Shown: positions 33,735-41,556, counted from the stretch's first letter. The stretch is DNA of 41,925 nucleotides from Clostridia bacterium (GCA_900766585.1 CAAFVV010000026.1:1-41925); one strand, 5' to 3'. Numbers and translations: made by a program. The notes: generated from the sequence alone by a model not told the origin.

Positions 33735-34199
33735 ATGGAGGGAATGTTATGTTCAGGTGTGGATATTTCGCACCCCCTCATACAGCATAATATTTTTCAA
33801 AATGAGTCGGAGTTGGAAAAAAACGGAGCAGATGATGATCAGAACGGGTATATCGATGACTTGTGCGGCTGGGATTTTGTCCACAAAGATCCTACCATTT
33901 TTGATGGAGCAGAAGCCGATCGGCATGGCACCGCAGTAGCAGGATTAATTGTTTCTATGGCACCCGATGTGCAAATCTTACCGTTAAAATTCATGGAAGG
34001 AACCATTGGGTATACATCGGACGCTATTGAGGCCATCGCTTATGCAGAACAGATGGGGGTCAAAATGTCAAACTGCAGTTGGGGCTCTCCCGTTGAAAAT
34101 ATCGCGTTGCAGGAGGCGATAGCGAATAGTGAAATGTTATTTATCTGCGCGGGAGGAAACAAACAGGAGGGGGATGTGCAAAATACGGTGTATAGATAA
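33735..34199 (+). pseudogene. Subtilase (S8 peptidase) fragment, truncated at both ends
   Basis: About 154 residues of a subtilisin-like serine protease are open in frame. CSGVDISHP corresponds to the catalytic Asp block (normally D-S/T-G-V), but Cys stands where Asp should be, because the frame begins only here. DRHGTAVAGLIVS carries the catalytic His. VKMSNCSWGSP and LFICAGGNKQEGD match the oxyanion Asn region and the following strand. The GTSMA serine block is absent: similarity stops near NTVY (about 34192), where sequence of an opposite-strand transposase begins. It cannot be an active protease. A promoter and GGAGGG are still upstream. Codon use is AT-richer than in neighbouring housekeeping genes. 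Confidence 0.85.
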
Positions 34200-34731
34200 A
34201 CCGTACTCGGGTACATTCGTCGATCGCTGTCCATTGGTAAAGATGTTTCCCGTCTCTTTTAGCTGCCCCTTTTAAGCAGCAATATGGCACTTCTTTCACA
34301 TCGATCTGTACTTTTTCGCCGGGAGTTTTCAGTTCCGGATAACGACGATCTTGTTTCCGAGAAGGCTTTTCGGCTGTTTTTCTTCCGCACAGTCCCATGC
34401 GTCTGGCTGCATAGATAAAACCGCTGTAGCTTCTCCTATAGCCACTTGCTTTTGCGGTCATATATGCCCCCTCTCAGCCGTATCGGAAAAAGGACTGATC
34501 CAACGCTTGCCGAATGACCGCTTCTTCCTGTTCCGTGTGACGCCGTGGATGACTCTTTGGTCGATGCGAGCGCTCTTTTAGGGACTGCCATGTGCCGTCA
34601 TAGCGCTTACACCACCGCTTCACGCTGCTCAGGCTCACACTGTACTGTCTTGCTGCAAAACCTTTCCCTTTTTTCATTGCCAGCTTAACTACCGCTTGAC
34701 GGCTGCGGGCTTCCTGTGTTATTCTGTTCAT
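34192..34731 (-). pseudogene. IS481-like transposase, 3'-truncated with an internal TGA
   Basis: Read on the minus strand, ATG at 34731 follows AGAGGAG. The N-terminal helix-turn-helix is AVVKLAMKKGKGFAARQYSV then SLSSVKRWCKRY. An in-frame TGA at 34474-34476 follows SFFRYG; after it the same frame continues EGAYMTAKASGYRRSY and reaches the start of the DDE integrase core (PGEKVQIDVKEVP, first catalytic Asp; YQWTAIDECTRVRFIY). Trp (TGG) would fit at the stop, so a point mutation is likely. The rest of the catalytic core, including the second Asp and the Glu, is missing at the junction with the subtilase fragment. It is a dead mobile-element remnant; the terminal repeats were not identified. 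Confidence 0.8.
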
Positions 34732-34866
34732 GAGAAGTCTCCTCTTTGTGTCTTGGTGGTTTGTGGTGATTCTACTATACCACATTGAGGCTGACTTCTC
34801 TTTTTTTATTTGGCTCACATCATTTTAGCATATACAGCATGAATGGTGAAAATATTGCTTTTCCTC

Positions 34867-34895
34867 TTGACAAACTCGCTCTAACGCGTTAGAAT
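34867..34895 (+). promoter_or_regulatory. Promoter of the blaI-like gene
   Basis: TTGACA (34867-34872), a 17-base spacer and TAGAAT (34890-34895). The spacer and -10 box are overlapped by a palindromic operator. Confidence 0.85.
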
Positions 34896-34924
34896 AAAGA
34901 CAACAACTCTACCGCATTAGAGTT
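34879..34924. promoter_or_regulatory. Two palindromic operators, probable BlaI-type autoregulation
   Basis: TCTAACGCGTTAGA (34879-34892) is a perfect palindrome over the promoter. A second dyad, AACTCTA-N6-TAGAGTT (34905-34924), covers the transcription start region. Paired dyads over their own promoter are characteristic of BlaI/MecI-type repressors, although the sequence differs from the classical TACA/TGTA core. Confidence 0.7.
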
Positions 34925-34940
34925 AAAAGGGGGTAATCCA

Positions 34941-35312
34941 ATGAAAACGCCGAAGGTATTTGAGAGCGAGTACCGGTTCTGCCTGATCCTGTGGGAGCAT
35001 GAGCCGGTTAGGAGCGGTGAGCTGGTCGCGCTGTGCCGGGAGCAGCTCGGGTGGAAGCCGACGACCACCTATACCGTGATGAAGCGGCTGGCGGAGCGCG
35101 GCATTCTCAAAAATGAGAACACCGTCGTGCGCGCGCTGGTGAGCAAGGACGAGGTGCAGGCGGCGGAGATCGACGAGATGGTGGAAAAGACGTTTGAGGG
35201 GTCGCTGCCGGCGTTTGTGGCGGCGTTCACCCGGCATCAGCGGCTCTCGGCGGACGAGATCGACGCCCTGCAGCAGCTGATCGATCGCTCCAGAGAGGAG
35301 GGGGCGAAATGA
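34941..35312 (+). CDS. BlaI/MecI/CopY family transcriptional repressor
   Basis: The product is 123 residues; ATG 34941 follows AAAAGGGGG. Residues ~8-75 form the winged helix (FESEYRFCLILWEHEPVRSG; LGWKPTTTYTVMKRLAERG), the family signature. Residues ~75-120 form the C-terminal dimerisation helices cut by the BlaR1-type protease in classical systems. The stop overlaps the next start by four bases (ATGA), indicating translational coupling with the blaR1-like gene. It probably binds the two dyads just upstream and represses its own operon. Because the partner lacks its protease domain, derepression may not occur in the classical way. Other targets are unknown; no beta-lactamase gene is nearby. 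Confidence 0.92.
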   Translation: MKTPKVFESEYRFCLILWEHEPVRSGELVALCREQLGWKPTTTYTVMKRLAERGILKNENTVVRALVSKDEVQAAEIDEMVEKTFEGSLPAFVAAFTRHQRLSADEIDALQQLIDRSREEGAK

Positions 35313-35770
35313 GCCGCGTGTTTCTGACCGTGCTGAACATGAGCGCGGCGGCGGGCTGGGCCGCTGCGGTGATCGTGCTGCTGCGGCTGGCGCTCACGAA
35401 AGCGCCGAAGCGGATAACGGTCTGGCTTTGGGCGATCGCGGCGGTGCGGCTTCTCTGTCCGTTTGCGCCGGAGAGCCGGCTGAGCCTGCTGCCGGGCGTG
35501 GGAACGGTCAGCCCCGGGGGGATGGCGGCGGATGCGCCGCAGCTCACCACCGGGATTTCGACCCTTGACCGCGCCGTCAACCCTGCTGCGGCGGCGCTGT
35601 CGCCCGGCACGGCGGCAGGCGCGGATCCGGCGGCGGGTGTGCTTCCGCTCCTTGCCGCCGCGTGGCTTCTGGGTACGGCGCTCATGCTGCTCTATGCGGC
35701 GGTCGGCTATCTGCGCGTGAAGCGGCGGGTCGGCACGGCGTCGGTCGCGGGGGCGGAAACGGTCAGATAG
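35309..35770 (+). pseudogene. Truncated BlaR1/MecR1-like (M56) membrane protein
   Basis: The remaining 153 residues match the N-terminal membrane part of BlaR1/M56 proteins: helix 1 AGWAAAVIVLLRLAL (~14-28), then RITVWLWAIAAVRLLCPFAPES (the conserved short second helix), a variable loop, and helix 3 around VLPLLAAAWLLGTALMLLYAAVGYLRVKRRV (~111-141). The frame stops 13 residues later, where family members continue into the PFVLGLxxPxIYLP segment and the HExxH metalloprotease. Both the protease and any sensor domain are therefore absent. Family members usually exceed 300 residues. A terminator follows within 30 bases, so the missing part was deleted rather than displaced nearby. Confidence 0.75.
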
Positions 35771-35798
35771 GGGCGGTGATTCCCCCAATAAACGGCAA

Positions 35799-35836
35799 AA
35801 AGCCGCGGCAGAGGACTTTTCCTCTGCTGCGGCTTT
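35799..35836. terminator. Bidirectional terminator
   Basis: A 17-base-pair stem (35799-35815 with 35820-35836, one G-U pair) has loop CTTT, flanked by A residues on one side and closing in TTT on the other. It lies between the blaR1 remnant and the convergent phosphoesterase gene. Confidence 0.85.
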
Positions 35837-35854
35837 GCTGTTTTGCGGTATGTC

Positions 35855-36529
35855 TTATTGATCGGACGGGACAGGGAGGACGCGGCGGAACACGGCGGTA
35901 TGGTTGCGGCTGACGTCGCGGTCCAGGTGCAGCGCGCCGAAATACCAGTGGGAAAAGCTGACGGTGTCCTCCAGCATGGACAAAAACAGGTGGATGCCGT
36001 TTAACTCACGTGTGCGGGCGATGAGCTGGCCACCCGCCTTGGCGGAAGGCTCGTGGGTCAGCATGATGTCCACCCGGTTGTCCGCCGCCGCAAGGCGCGC
36101 CACAGCCTGCTGCATCTCCTGCTCGGTCGGCATTTCGCGCTCCCAGAACGTGTTGGCGGCGCGGCGCATCTCGTGCTCCGGCTCTTCGCCGCCGCCCATG
36201 CAGAAATAGCGTTTGCCCTCGATCTCGTAGATCTCACCGCGCGGCAGATGCCACAAATCGCCGGTGATGTGCCGCGCCTGTCCGCCGTGCCAGTCCTCAA
36301 GCGGATAACGCTCCAGAAGGTCGTAATTTTCGTGTACGCCGTCGATAAACGCGACCGTGAAGCGCTGCGCGCCCCATTTTTCCAGCCGCTTCTGCTCCGC
36401 CTCGCTGCCGTCCCAGATATAGCCGAAATCGCCGCAGATCAGCAGAATGTCCCCCTTTTTCAGCCGGCGCAGATGACGTTCCCGCAGGCAGGCGGGATCG
36501 CCGTGCATGTCGCCTGTGATATATACCAT
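35855..36529 (-). CDS. Calcineurin-like metallophosphoesterase with altered motifs
   Basis: The product is 224 residues; on the minus strand, AAGGAGG precedes the start at 36529. Family motifs in order: ITGDMHGD (D7, H9), LLICGDFGYIWDG (D34), FIDGVHENYD (V65, H66, E67), LTHEP (H159) and FGALHLDRD (A199, H201). In the superfamily the third block is GNHE/D, whose Asn binds metal, and the last block GHxH; here Asn is Val and the first His is Ala. The D/H ligands of metal site one remain, but site two is weakened. Activity on small phosphodiesters or phosphoproteins is therefore uncertain. It is a monocistronic cytoplasmic protein. Fold assignment is solid, function is not. Confidence 0.85.
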   Translation of the reverse strand: MVYITGDMHGDPACLRERHLRRLKKGDILLICGDFGYIWDGSEAEQKRLEKWGAQRFTVAFIDGVHENYDLLERYPLEDWHGGQARHITGDLWHLPRGEIYEIEGKRYFCMGGGEEPEHEMRRAANTFWEREMPTEQEMQQAVARLAAADNRVDIMLTHEPSAKAGGQLIARTRELNGIHLFLSMLEDTVSFSHWYFGALHLDRDVSRNHTAVFRRVLPVPSDQ

Positions 36530-36601
36530 AAATCAGCCCCTCCTTCGGCGGAAATTTCTCAAAAAAATTTCGGCGGACCCCCTAGGAAAATCCGCAGAAT
36601 A

Positions 36602-36610
36602 TGATATAAT
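36602..36610 (+). promoter_or_regulatory. Extended -10 promoter of the PBP5-like gene
   Basis: TGATATAAT is an extended -10 box without a recognisable -35 box. The leader carries a small inverted repeat, ATAAGAG (36620-36626) with CTCTTAT (36642-36648), before the ribosome site GGTGGGG. Confidence 0.55.
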
Positions 36611-36688
36611 AGTATCTGTATAAGAGTATGCCTGACGCACCCTCTTATCCGATCAACTATAGTTTAACACAACAGGTGGGGTTTGTCT

Positions 36689-38083
36689 ATGCGGGTCAGA
36701 CAATTTTTTTCGCTGTTTTGCGCGGCGCTGCTTCTGCTTTGCGGGCTGGCGGCGCCGGTCTGTGCGGAGTCGGAGAAAACAACCGATCCGGCGGATGAAT
36801 CCCCGCTGTATGCGCTGCCGGCTGATCTGTCGCTGAACGCGTCCTCGATGCTTTTGGTCGGACTGGGGACGGATCCGGCGGATGATCTTTTGCTGATCGG
36901 CAAAAACGAGACGACGCTGCGCTCTCCCGCGGCGCTTGTGCGGCTGGCGGTCGGCATCTGCGCCATGGAGCTGATTGGGGAGCAGAAGCTCGACCTCGAC
37001 AAGGACACCGGCACCTATCATTCCGGCTGTTTTGATCTGATTGCCGGCACGGGTGTGTCGGTGCTTGAGCTGCCGCTCGGCGCCAAGCTGACGCTGCGCG
37101 ATTTGCTGACCGCGTCGATGATCCAGACGGCGGGCGACGCGGTGGTGACGCTGGCGGTGGCGCTGGCGGGGAGCCATGCGGCGTTTGTGCAGCGGATGAA
37201 CGAGACGGTGAAGGAGCTCGGCTGTACGCAGACGTCGTTCTCCAACGTCACGGGGCTTGAGGGCGGCAGCCAGTATACCACCTGTGTGGATCTCTACCGC
37301 ATCATGCGCCGCGCACTGTCCTATCCTGAGCTGAAAACCATGATGGGGCTGGCGGAATACACCGTCAAGCCGGTCAGCGGCGGCAAGCCGATGGTGCTGT
37401 ACAACACCAACGAGCTGATCCGCCCGGCGTCGCCCAACTACAGTGCGGACTGCGTGGCGGGACGCACCGGCTACACGTCGGAGTCCGGCCGCTGCGTCGT
37501 CTCGGTGGCGCAGCAAAACGGGTATGAATACATGGCGATCGTGCTCGGCTGTCCCGACCGCAACGCGGCGGGCGCGGGCGGGCTGCAATACGATGATTCC
37601 CGCGCGCTGTATAAGTGGGCGTTCCAGAACCTGAATTACACGACGCTGGTCGCCAAAGGCGCGGTCGTGACGCGGGTGCCGGTTTCGCTCTCTCTGGCGG
37701 CGGATTCGGTGACGCTGGTGGCGGCAGAGGATGTGGCGGCGGTGCTGCCCAATGACCTGGACGTGCAGACGGTGCGCCGTGTCGTGCTGTGCAACGGCAC
37801 GGAGGAGGCACCGATTGAGAAGGGCAAGGTCTACGGCAAGCTGGAGCTGTATCTGAATCTGGACCGCAAGATCGGCGAGGTCGATCTGGTTGCGTCCGAG
37901 GGCGTCAGCCGCAGCCAGCTTCTGTACGCCTGGCAGCAGGCATCCGTTTTCTTCTCGTCGCCGTGGTTTTATATTGCAGTCGGCAGTCTGCTGATTTTGC
38001 TGTTCGGGTATATGCTGCTGAACATTCTGCACAACCGCAGCCGGCGGAAAAACAACCGGCGTCGGGTGCGGACGTATAAATAA
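36689..38083 (+). CDS. PBP5-family D-Ala-D-Ala carboxypeptidase homologue lacking all catalytic motifs
   Basis: The product is 464 residues. ATG 36689 follows GGTGGGG; TTG 36683 is less likely. A signal peptide (ALLLLCGLAAPVCAES) is followed by a penicillin-binding-protein-5-like domain (~40-320), then a beta-rich C-terminal domain, a membrane helix (~425-447) and a basic RRKNNRRR tail. The active-site blocks align but are replaced: SxxK (as in PASLTK) is PAALVR (80-85), SxN is TAG (147-149) and KTG is RTG (259-261). The surrounding landmarks (LLTASMIQTAGDA; TSFSNVTGLEG; GRTGYTSESGRCVVS) remain well conserved and the frame is intact, so this looks like a maintained pseudoenzyme rather than decay. 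It may scaffold or bind peptidoglycan at the membrane. The gene at 38119 is probably co-transcribed. Confidence 0.85.
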   Translation: MRVRQFFSLFCAALLLLCGLAAPVCAESEKTTDPADESPLYALPADLSLNASSMLLVGLGTDPADDLLLIGKNETTLRSPAALVRLAVGICAMELIGEQKLDLDKDTGTYHSGCFDLIAGTGVSVLELPLGAKLTLRDLLTASMIQTAGDAVVTLAVALAGSHAAFVQRMNETVKELGCTQTSFSNVTGLEGGSQYTTCVDLYRIMRRALSYPELKTMMGLAEYTVKPVSGGKPMVLYNTNELIRPASPNYSADCVAGRTGYTSESGRCVVSVAQQNGYEYMAIVLGCPDRNAAGAGGLQYDDSRALYKWAFQNLNYTTLVAKGAVVTRVPVSLSLAADSVTLVAAEDVAAVLPNDLDVQTVRRVVLCNGTEEAPIEKGKVYGKLELYLNLDRKIGEVDLVASEGVSRSQLLYAWQQASVFFSSPWFYIAVGSLLILLFGYMLLNILHNRSRRKNNRRRVRTYK

Positions 38084-38118
38084 AAAAGGAAAACAAATAC
38101 ATGAAGGAGGAAACCGTC

Positions 38119-38553
38119 ATGGCGCGCAAATATGTACAATACGGATCGTTTCTGTTTTGTCTGCTTCTGTGTATGAGTCTGCCGTTTCTGATGCTCGCAG
38201 TGGAGCAGCGGCTGGAGATGCAGCTGGATTCCGCGACAAAAGCGCCCTGCACGGTGGAATATACCGAGAACGGGCGGGTCGTCACGCAGAAAAAGGTTGT
38301 GCTTTCTCTGCAGAATGACACCGCGGTCATCACGACCAAAAAAGGTGATGTGGTCACGTCGATGGATACCGATCAGCTGCGCGGCACGTCGCCGTCCTCG
38401 GTTTACTCCCGCGGGATGCTGTATGCCGGGCTGTCGACGCTTATCGTCAGTGTACTGCTGCTCGTGCTGCTGATTCCGCTCAACGCATTTTTGATTCAGT
38501 TTTCCATTGAGCACACTCCCGACGGCCGTTTTCATCCCTTCGACGCCGCTTGA
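38119..38553 (+). CDS. Small membrane protein with two helices, unknown function
   Basis: The product is 144 residues. ATG 38119 is chosen because AAGGAGG (38104-38110) stands eight bases upstream; ATG 38101 would overlap that site. Helix one is about residues 8-28 (YGSFLFCLLLCMSLPFLMLAV) and helix two about 103-125 (AGLSTLIVSVLLLVLLIPLNAF). Between them is a ~70-residue beta-rich, probably extracytoplasmic loop (CTVEYTENGRVVTQKKVVLSL; AVITTKKGDVVTSMDTDQL). It lies 35 bases after the PBP5-like pseudoenzyme and probably shares its transcript, suggesting a joint envelope role. I do not recognise the family. Confidence 0.75.
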   Translation: MARKYVQYGSFLFCLLLCMSLPFLMLAVEQRLEMQLDSATKAPCTVEYTENGRVVTQKKVVLSLQNDTAVITTKKGDVVTSMDTDQLRGTSPSSVYSRGMLYAGLSTLIVSVLLLVLLIPLNAFLIQFSIEHTPDGRFHPFDAA

Positions 38554-38556
38554 CTT

Positions 38557-38584
38557 CCTTTTCTTTTTGGAAAAAAAGAAAAGG
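38557..38584 (+). terminator. Hairpin CCTTTTC...GAAAAGG, repeat-derived terminator
   Basis: A 12-base-pair A/T-rich stem directly after the gene ending at 38553. Near copies occur at 41175 and 41301, so it belongs to a dispersed repeat that also serves as a gene-end hairpin. Confidence 0.6.
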
Positions 38585-38715
38585 GGGCAAAAGAAGCTTT
38601 AGTTGGCTCGGGCTGTCGGCTGTACGGACTTGTGCCGTCCTCAGTTCCCCTGTACAGCCCGACAGGCGCGATTCAGGCGTGGAATTTCGATTCCGCCACA
38701 GAGAAAGCACATCTC

Positions 38716-38863
38716 GGCTCCCCTGTGTAAGGGGAGCTGTCACGGATCTGCCGTGACTGAGGGGTTGACGGCAGACGTAAAAACGCCTGCATATCCCTTT
38801 TTGGCTGTACCCACAACCCCTCCGCCGCGCTGTGCGCGCCACCTCCCCTTACACAGGGGAGGC
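38716..38863. repeat. MITE-like inverted-repeat element, copy 1
   Basis: The left arm begins GGCTCCCCTGTGTAAGGGGA (38716) and runs to GAGGGGTTG (38767). The right arm (38811-38863) is its inverted counterpart, ending CTTACACAGGGGAGGC. Each arm is itself a hairpin. No gene is inside. A second copy lies at 41384-41530. The surrounding 38585-38715 and 38864-39066 hold repeat-flank sequence and no gene; an AAATTTGAGGAGGAG site at the end belongs to rsmA. Confidence 0.75.
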
Positions 38864-39066
38864 GAGAGGGGCGGAACTTTTCAGCAGTGCGCCTGACGGG
38901 CTGGGGATGGACTAAGCTGCCTGCCCCCAAAAAGCCCGGCTTACAGGCGGCACGAATTTGCCGCGGCTGACGGGGTTGACGGCAGCATTCGGGCACTTTT
39001 GCTTATACAAATGGCAATAATCAGCTGCACATATTCCTGCTTGTATACAAATTTGAGGAGGAGCCG

Positions 39067-39936
39067 ATGACGCTACCCATCGAACTGACGCACATAGCCG
39101 ACGTACGCGCGCTTTTGCAGCGGCACGGCTTCACGTTTTCCAAAAAGCTGGGACAGAATTTTCTGATCAATCCGACGGTGTGTCCGCGCATGGCGCAGGC
39201 GTGCGGAATCGGCAAAGGCGGGGGCGTTTTGGAAATCGGGCCGGGGATCGGCGTGCTGACGCGGGAGCTTGCCAAGGTGGCGGGGCGGGTCGTCGCGATC
39301 GAGCTGGACGACCGGCTGCCGCCGGTGCTGCGCGAGACGCTGGCGGACTGTGACAATGTGACGGTGGTGCAGGGGGATGCGATGAAGCTCGACCTGCACG
39401 CGCTGCTGGCGGCTCATTTTCCGCCGGGGATGCCGGTGGCGGTGTGCGCAAATCTGCCGTATTACATTACATCGCCGCTGATCATGCGGCTGCTCGAAAG
39501 CCGGCTGCCGCTGACGTCGGTGACGGTGATGGTGCAGAAGGAGGCGGCGGAGCGGCTTTGCGCCGCGCCGGGCACGCGGGAATGCGGGGCGGTGTCTCTG
39601 GCGGTGCAGTATTATGCCGAGCCGCAGCCACTCTTTGCGGTGTCGCGCGGCAGCTTTATGCCGGCGCCGCATGTGGACAGCGCGGTGATCCGTCTGGCGG
39701 TGCGCCCGCAGCCGCCGGTGACGGTTGCTGACGAAAAGCGGCTGTTTGCGGTGATCCGCGCGGCGTTTGGGCAGCGGCGCAAGACACTGGTCAACGCGGT
39801 ATCCGCGGCGGGCTATACGTCGGCGGAGATTCGTGCGGCGCTCGACGATATAGGGCTTTCCCCGACGGTACGCGCCGAGGAGCTGACGCTGGCGCAGTTT
39901 GCGGCGCTGACCGACCGGCTGACGGCGGGGAAATAG
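39067..39936 (+). CDS. rsmA: 16S rRNA (adenine1518-N6/adenine1519-N6)-dimethyltransferase
   Basis: The product is 289 residues; ATG 39067 follows GAGGAGGAG. RsmA (KsgA) dimethylates two adjacent adenines in helix 45 of 16S rRNA using S-adenosylmethionine during small-subunit maturation. The family start FSKKLGQNFLINP (24-36) is clear. Motif I is VLEIGPGIGVLTREL (54-68), the acidic adenosine-binding residue is E79 in VVAIELDD, motif II is QGDAMKLDL, and the catalytic motif IV NLPYYIT (129-135) is intact. The C-terminal helical domain carries FGQRRKTLVNA. Length is normal for the family. It lies alone between repeat DNA and the TelA-family gene, 89 bases before it. Confidence 0.97.
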   Translation: MTLPIELTHIADVRALLQRHGFTFSKKLGQNFLINPTVCPRMAQACGIGKGGGVLEIGPGIGVLTRELAKVAGRVVAIELDDRLPPVLRETLADCDNVTVVQGDAMKLDLHALLAAHFPPGMPVAVCANLPYYITSPLIMRLLESRLPLTSVTVMVQKEAAERLCAAPGTRECGAVSLAVQYYAEPQPLFAVSRGSFMPAPHVDSAVIRLAVRPQPPVTVADEKRLFAVIRAAFGQRRKTLVNAVSAAGYTSAEIRAALDDIGLSPTVRAEELTLAQFAALTDRLTAGK

Positions 39937-40025
39937 GCAGCAATACGGCGGAAAAAAGACGGTTTTGCCGTTTTGCCCGGAAACAGGGCGGGCGGCTGAT
40001 GTTATGAAAGGTGAGGTAGACCAAC

Positions 40026-41174
40026 ATGGATGACAAGGCAATTATGCAGGCTCCCGTTCCGACGCTGACGCTTGATCCTGCCGCGCAGGCACAGGCACAG
40101 GCGGCCGCCGAACCGGCGGAGGAAAAGCCGGTCGTGGCGCCGGCGGCGATCGAGGATTCGCTGTCGGCAGAGGAGCTGGCGGCGGTGGATTCCTTTGCGA
40201 AGGAGATTGACGTGACCGACAGTGCGGTCGTGATGCAGTACGGATCGGCGGCACAGCAGAAGGTGTCGAATTTTTCCGAGACGGCACTGTCGAATGTGCG
40301 CACAAAGGATATGGGCGAGGTCGGCGAGATGATGACCGACCTGATCGGCCAGCTGAAGGGCTTCAACGAGGAGGAAAAGGGCGGGCTGTTCGGCGTGTTC
40401 CGCCGCAGCGCACAGAAGCTGTCGGCGATGAAGGCGAAATATGACAAGGTGGAATCCAATGTCGACCGCATCTGTGATGCACTTGAGGGGCATCAGATCA
40501 CGCTGATGAAGGATGTCGCGACGCTCGACGAGATGTACAAGATGAATCTGAGCTATTTCAAGGAGCTGTCGATGTACATTCTGGCAGGCAAGCGGCGGCT
40601 TGCCGAGCTGACGGAGACGGTGCTGCCCGAGCTGCGCGCCAAGGCGGAAAAGAGCGGTCTGCCCGAGGATGCGCAGGCGGCAAACGATTATGCGAGCGCA
40701 CTGGAGCGGTTTGATAAGAAGCTGCACGATCTCGAGCTGACGCGGATGGTGTCGATTCAGATGGCGCCGCAGATCCGTCTGCTGCAGAACAATGACACGC
40801 TGATGAGCGAGAAGATCCAGTCGGTCATGGTCAACACGATCCCGCTCTGGAAATCGCAGATGGTCATCGCGCTCGGGCTGGAGCATTCCCGTCAGGCGAT
40901 GCAGGCGCAGCGCGCGGTGACGGATATGACCAACGAGCTGCTGAAGAAGAATGCGGATGCGCTCAAGACGGCGACGATAGAGACGGCGCGCGAATCCGAG
41001 CGCGGGGTCGTCGACATGGAGACACTGCGGCACACCAATGAGTCGCTGATCACGACGCTTGACGAGGTCAAGAAGATTCAGGACGAGGGGCGCCAGAAGC
41101 GCCGCGAGGCGGAGGAAGAGCTTGGCCGCATTGAAGCCGAGCTTCGAAGCAAGCTCCTCGAGATCAAAAAATAA
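40026..41174 (+). CDS. TelA/toxic anion resistance family protein
   Basis: The product is 382 residues; ATG 40026 lies after AAAGGTGAGG. An Ala/Pro-rich N-terminus (~1-50) precedes a long, almost wholly helical body typical of PF05816: SNFSETALSNVRTKDMGEVG, GLFGVFRRSAQKL, YKMNLSYFKELSMYILAGK, LELTRMVSIQMAPQIRLLQN and IPLWKSQMVIALGL. It is probably cytoplasmic and coiled-coil in part. TelA-family proteins were named for tellurite resistance and occur in tellurite/stress and envelope-stress clusters, but their mechanism is unclear. Here no TerD-type partner is adjacent, so a tellurite role should not be assumed. A hairpin follows the stop directly. Confidence 0.9.
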   Translation: MDDKAIMQAPVPTLTLDPAAQAQAQAAAEPAEEKPVVAPAAIEDSLSAEELAAVDSFAKEIDVTDSAVVMQYGSAAQQKVSNFSETALSNVRTKDMGEVGEMMTDLIGQLKGFNEEEKGGLFGVFRRSAQKLSAMKAKYDKVESNVDRICDALEGHQITLMKDVATLDEMYKMNLSYFKELSMYILAGKRRLAELTETVLPELRAKAEKSGLPEDAQAANDYASALERFDKKLHDLELTRMVSIQMAPQIRLLQNNDTLMSEKIQSVMVNTIPLWKSQMVIALGLEHSRQAMQAQRAVTDMTNELLKKNADALKTATIETARESERGVVDMETLRHTNESLITTLDEVKKIQDEGRQKRREAEEELGRIEAELRSKLLEIKK

Positions 41175-41206
41175 CCTGCTTTTCTTTTTGAAAAAAGAAA
41201 AGCAGG
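41175..41206 (+). terminator. Hairpin terminator after the TelA-family gene, repeat-derived
   Basis: CCTGCTTTTCTTTTT pairs with AAAAAAGAAAAGCAGG directly after the stop codon. It is a relative of the hairpin at 38557 with a changed base pair near the end (GC for GG/CC context), again with pairing kept. Confidence 0.65.
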
Positions 41207-41300
41207 CAAAAGAAAAACCGGTTAGCACGATTTAACGGTGGGGCAGACCTGCGGGATTGAACCACCGAATACTGCTTTGGGAAAAAGAAAAGCAGGCACT

Positions 41301-41556
41301 CCCTTTTCTTTCGAAAAGAAAAGGGGGCAAAAGCAACTGAAATCGGCTCGGCTTGTTGGCTGTACGGGCTTGCGCCGCCCACCGGCTCCCCTGGGCAAGG
41401 GGAGCCGGCAGTCATCAGGCTGACAGAGGGGGCGACGGCAGGGGGAAACAGCTGCGCGATCCTGTTTGGCGGCGTGCGGTACCCACAACCCCGCCGCGCT
41501 GTGCGCGGCAGCCCCCTACACAGGGGAGGCAAAGGGGGCGAAACCGTTCGGCGGTG
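41301..41556. repeat. MITE-like inverted-repeat element, copy 2, with hairpin module
   Basis: The unit starts with hairpin CCCTTTTCTTT-CG-AAAAGAAAAGGG (41301-41324), then GGGGGCAAAAG and GGCTCGGCTTG..GGCTGTACGG as after copy 1. The left arm starts GGCTCCCCTGGGCAAGGGGA (41384) and the right arm ends CCTACACAGGGGAGGC (41530). Module order matches copy 1. A partial hairpin half also lies at 41280-41298. From 41557 to 41715 I see no gene. Confidence 0.75.

Noticed and set aside
40026..41174. Tellurite-resistance operon
   Set aside because: Only a TelA-family gene is present; no TerD, TerC or related partner is adjacent, so the specific phenotype is not supported.
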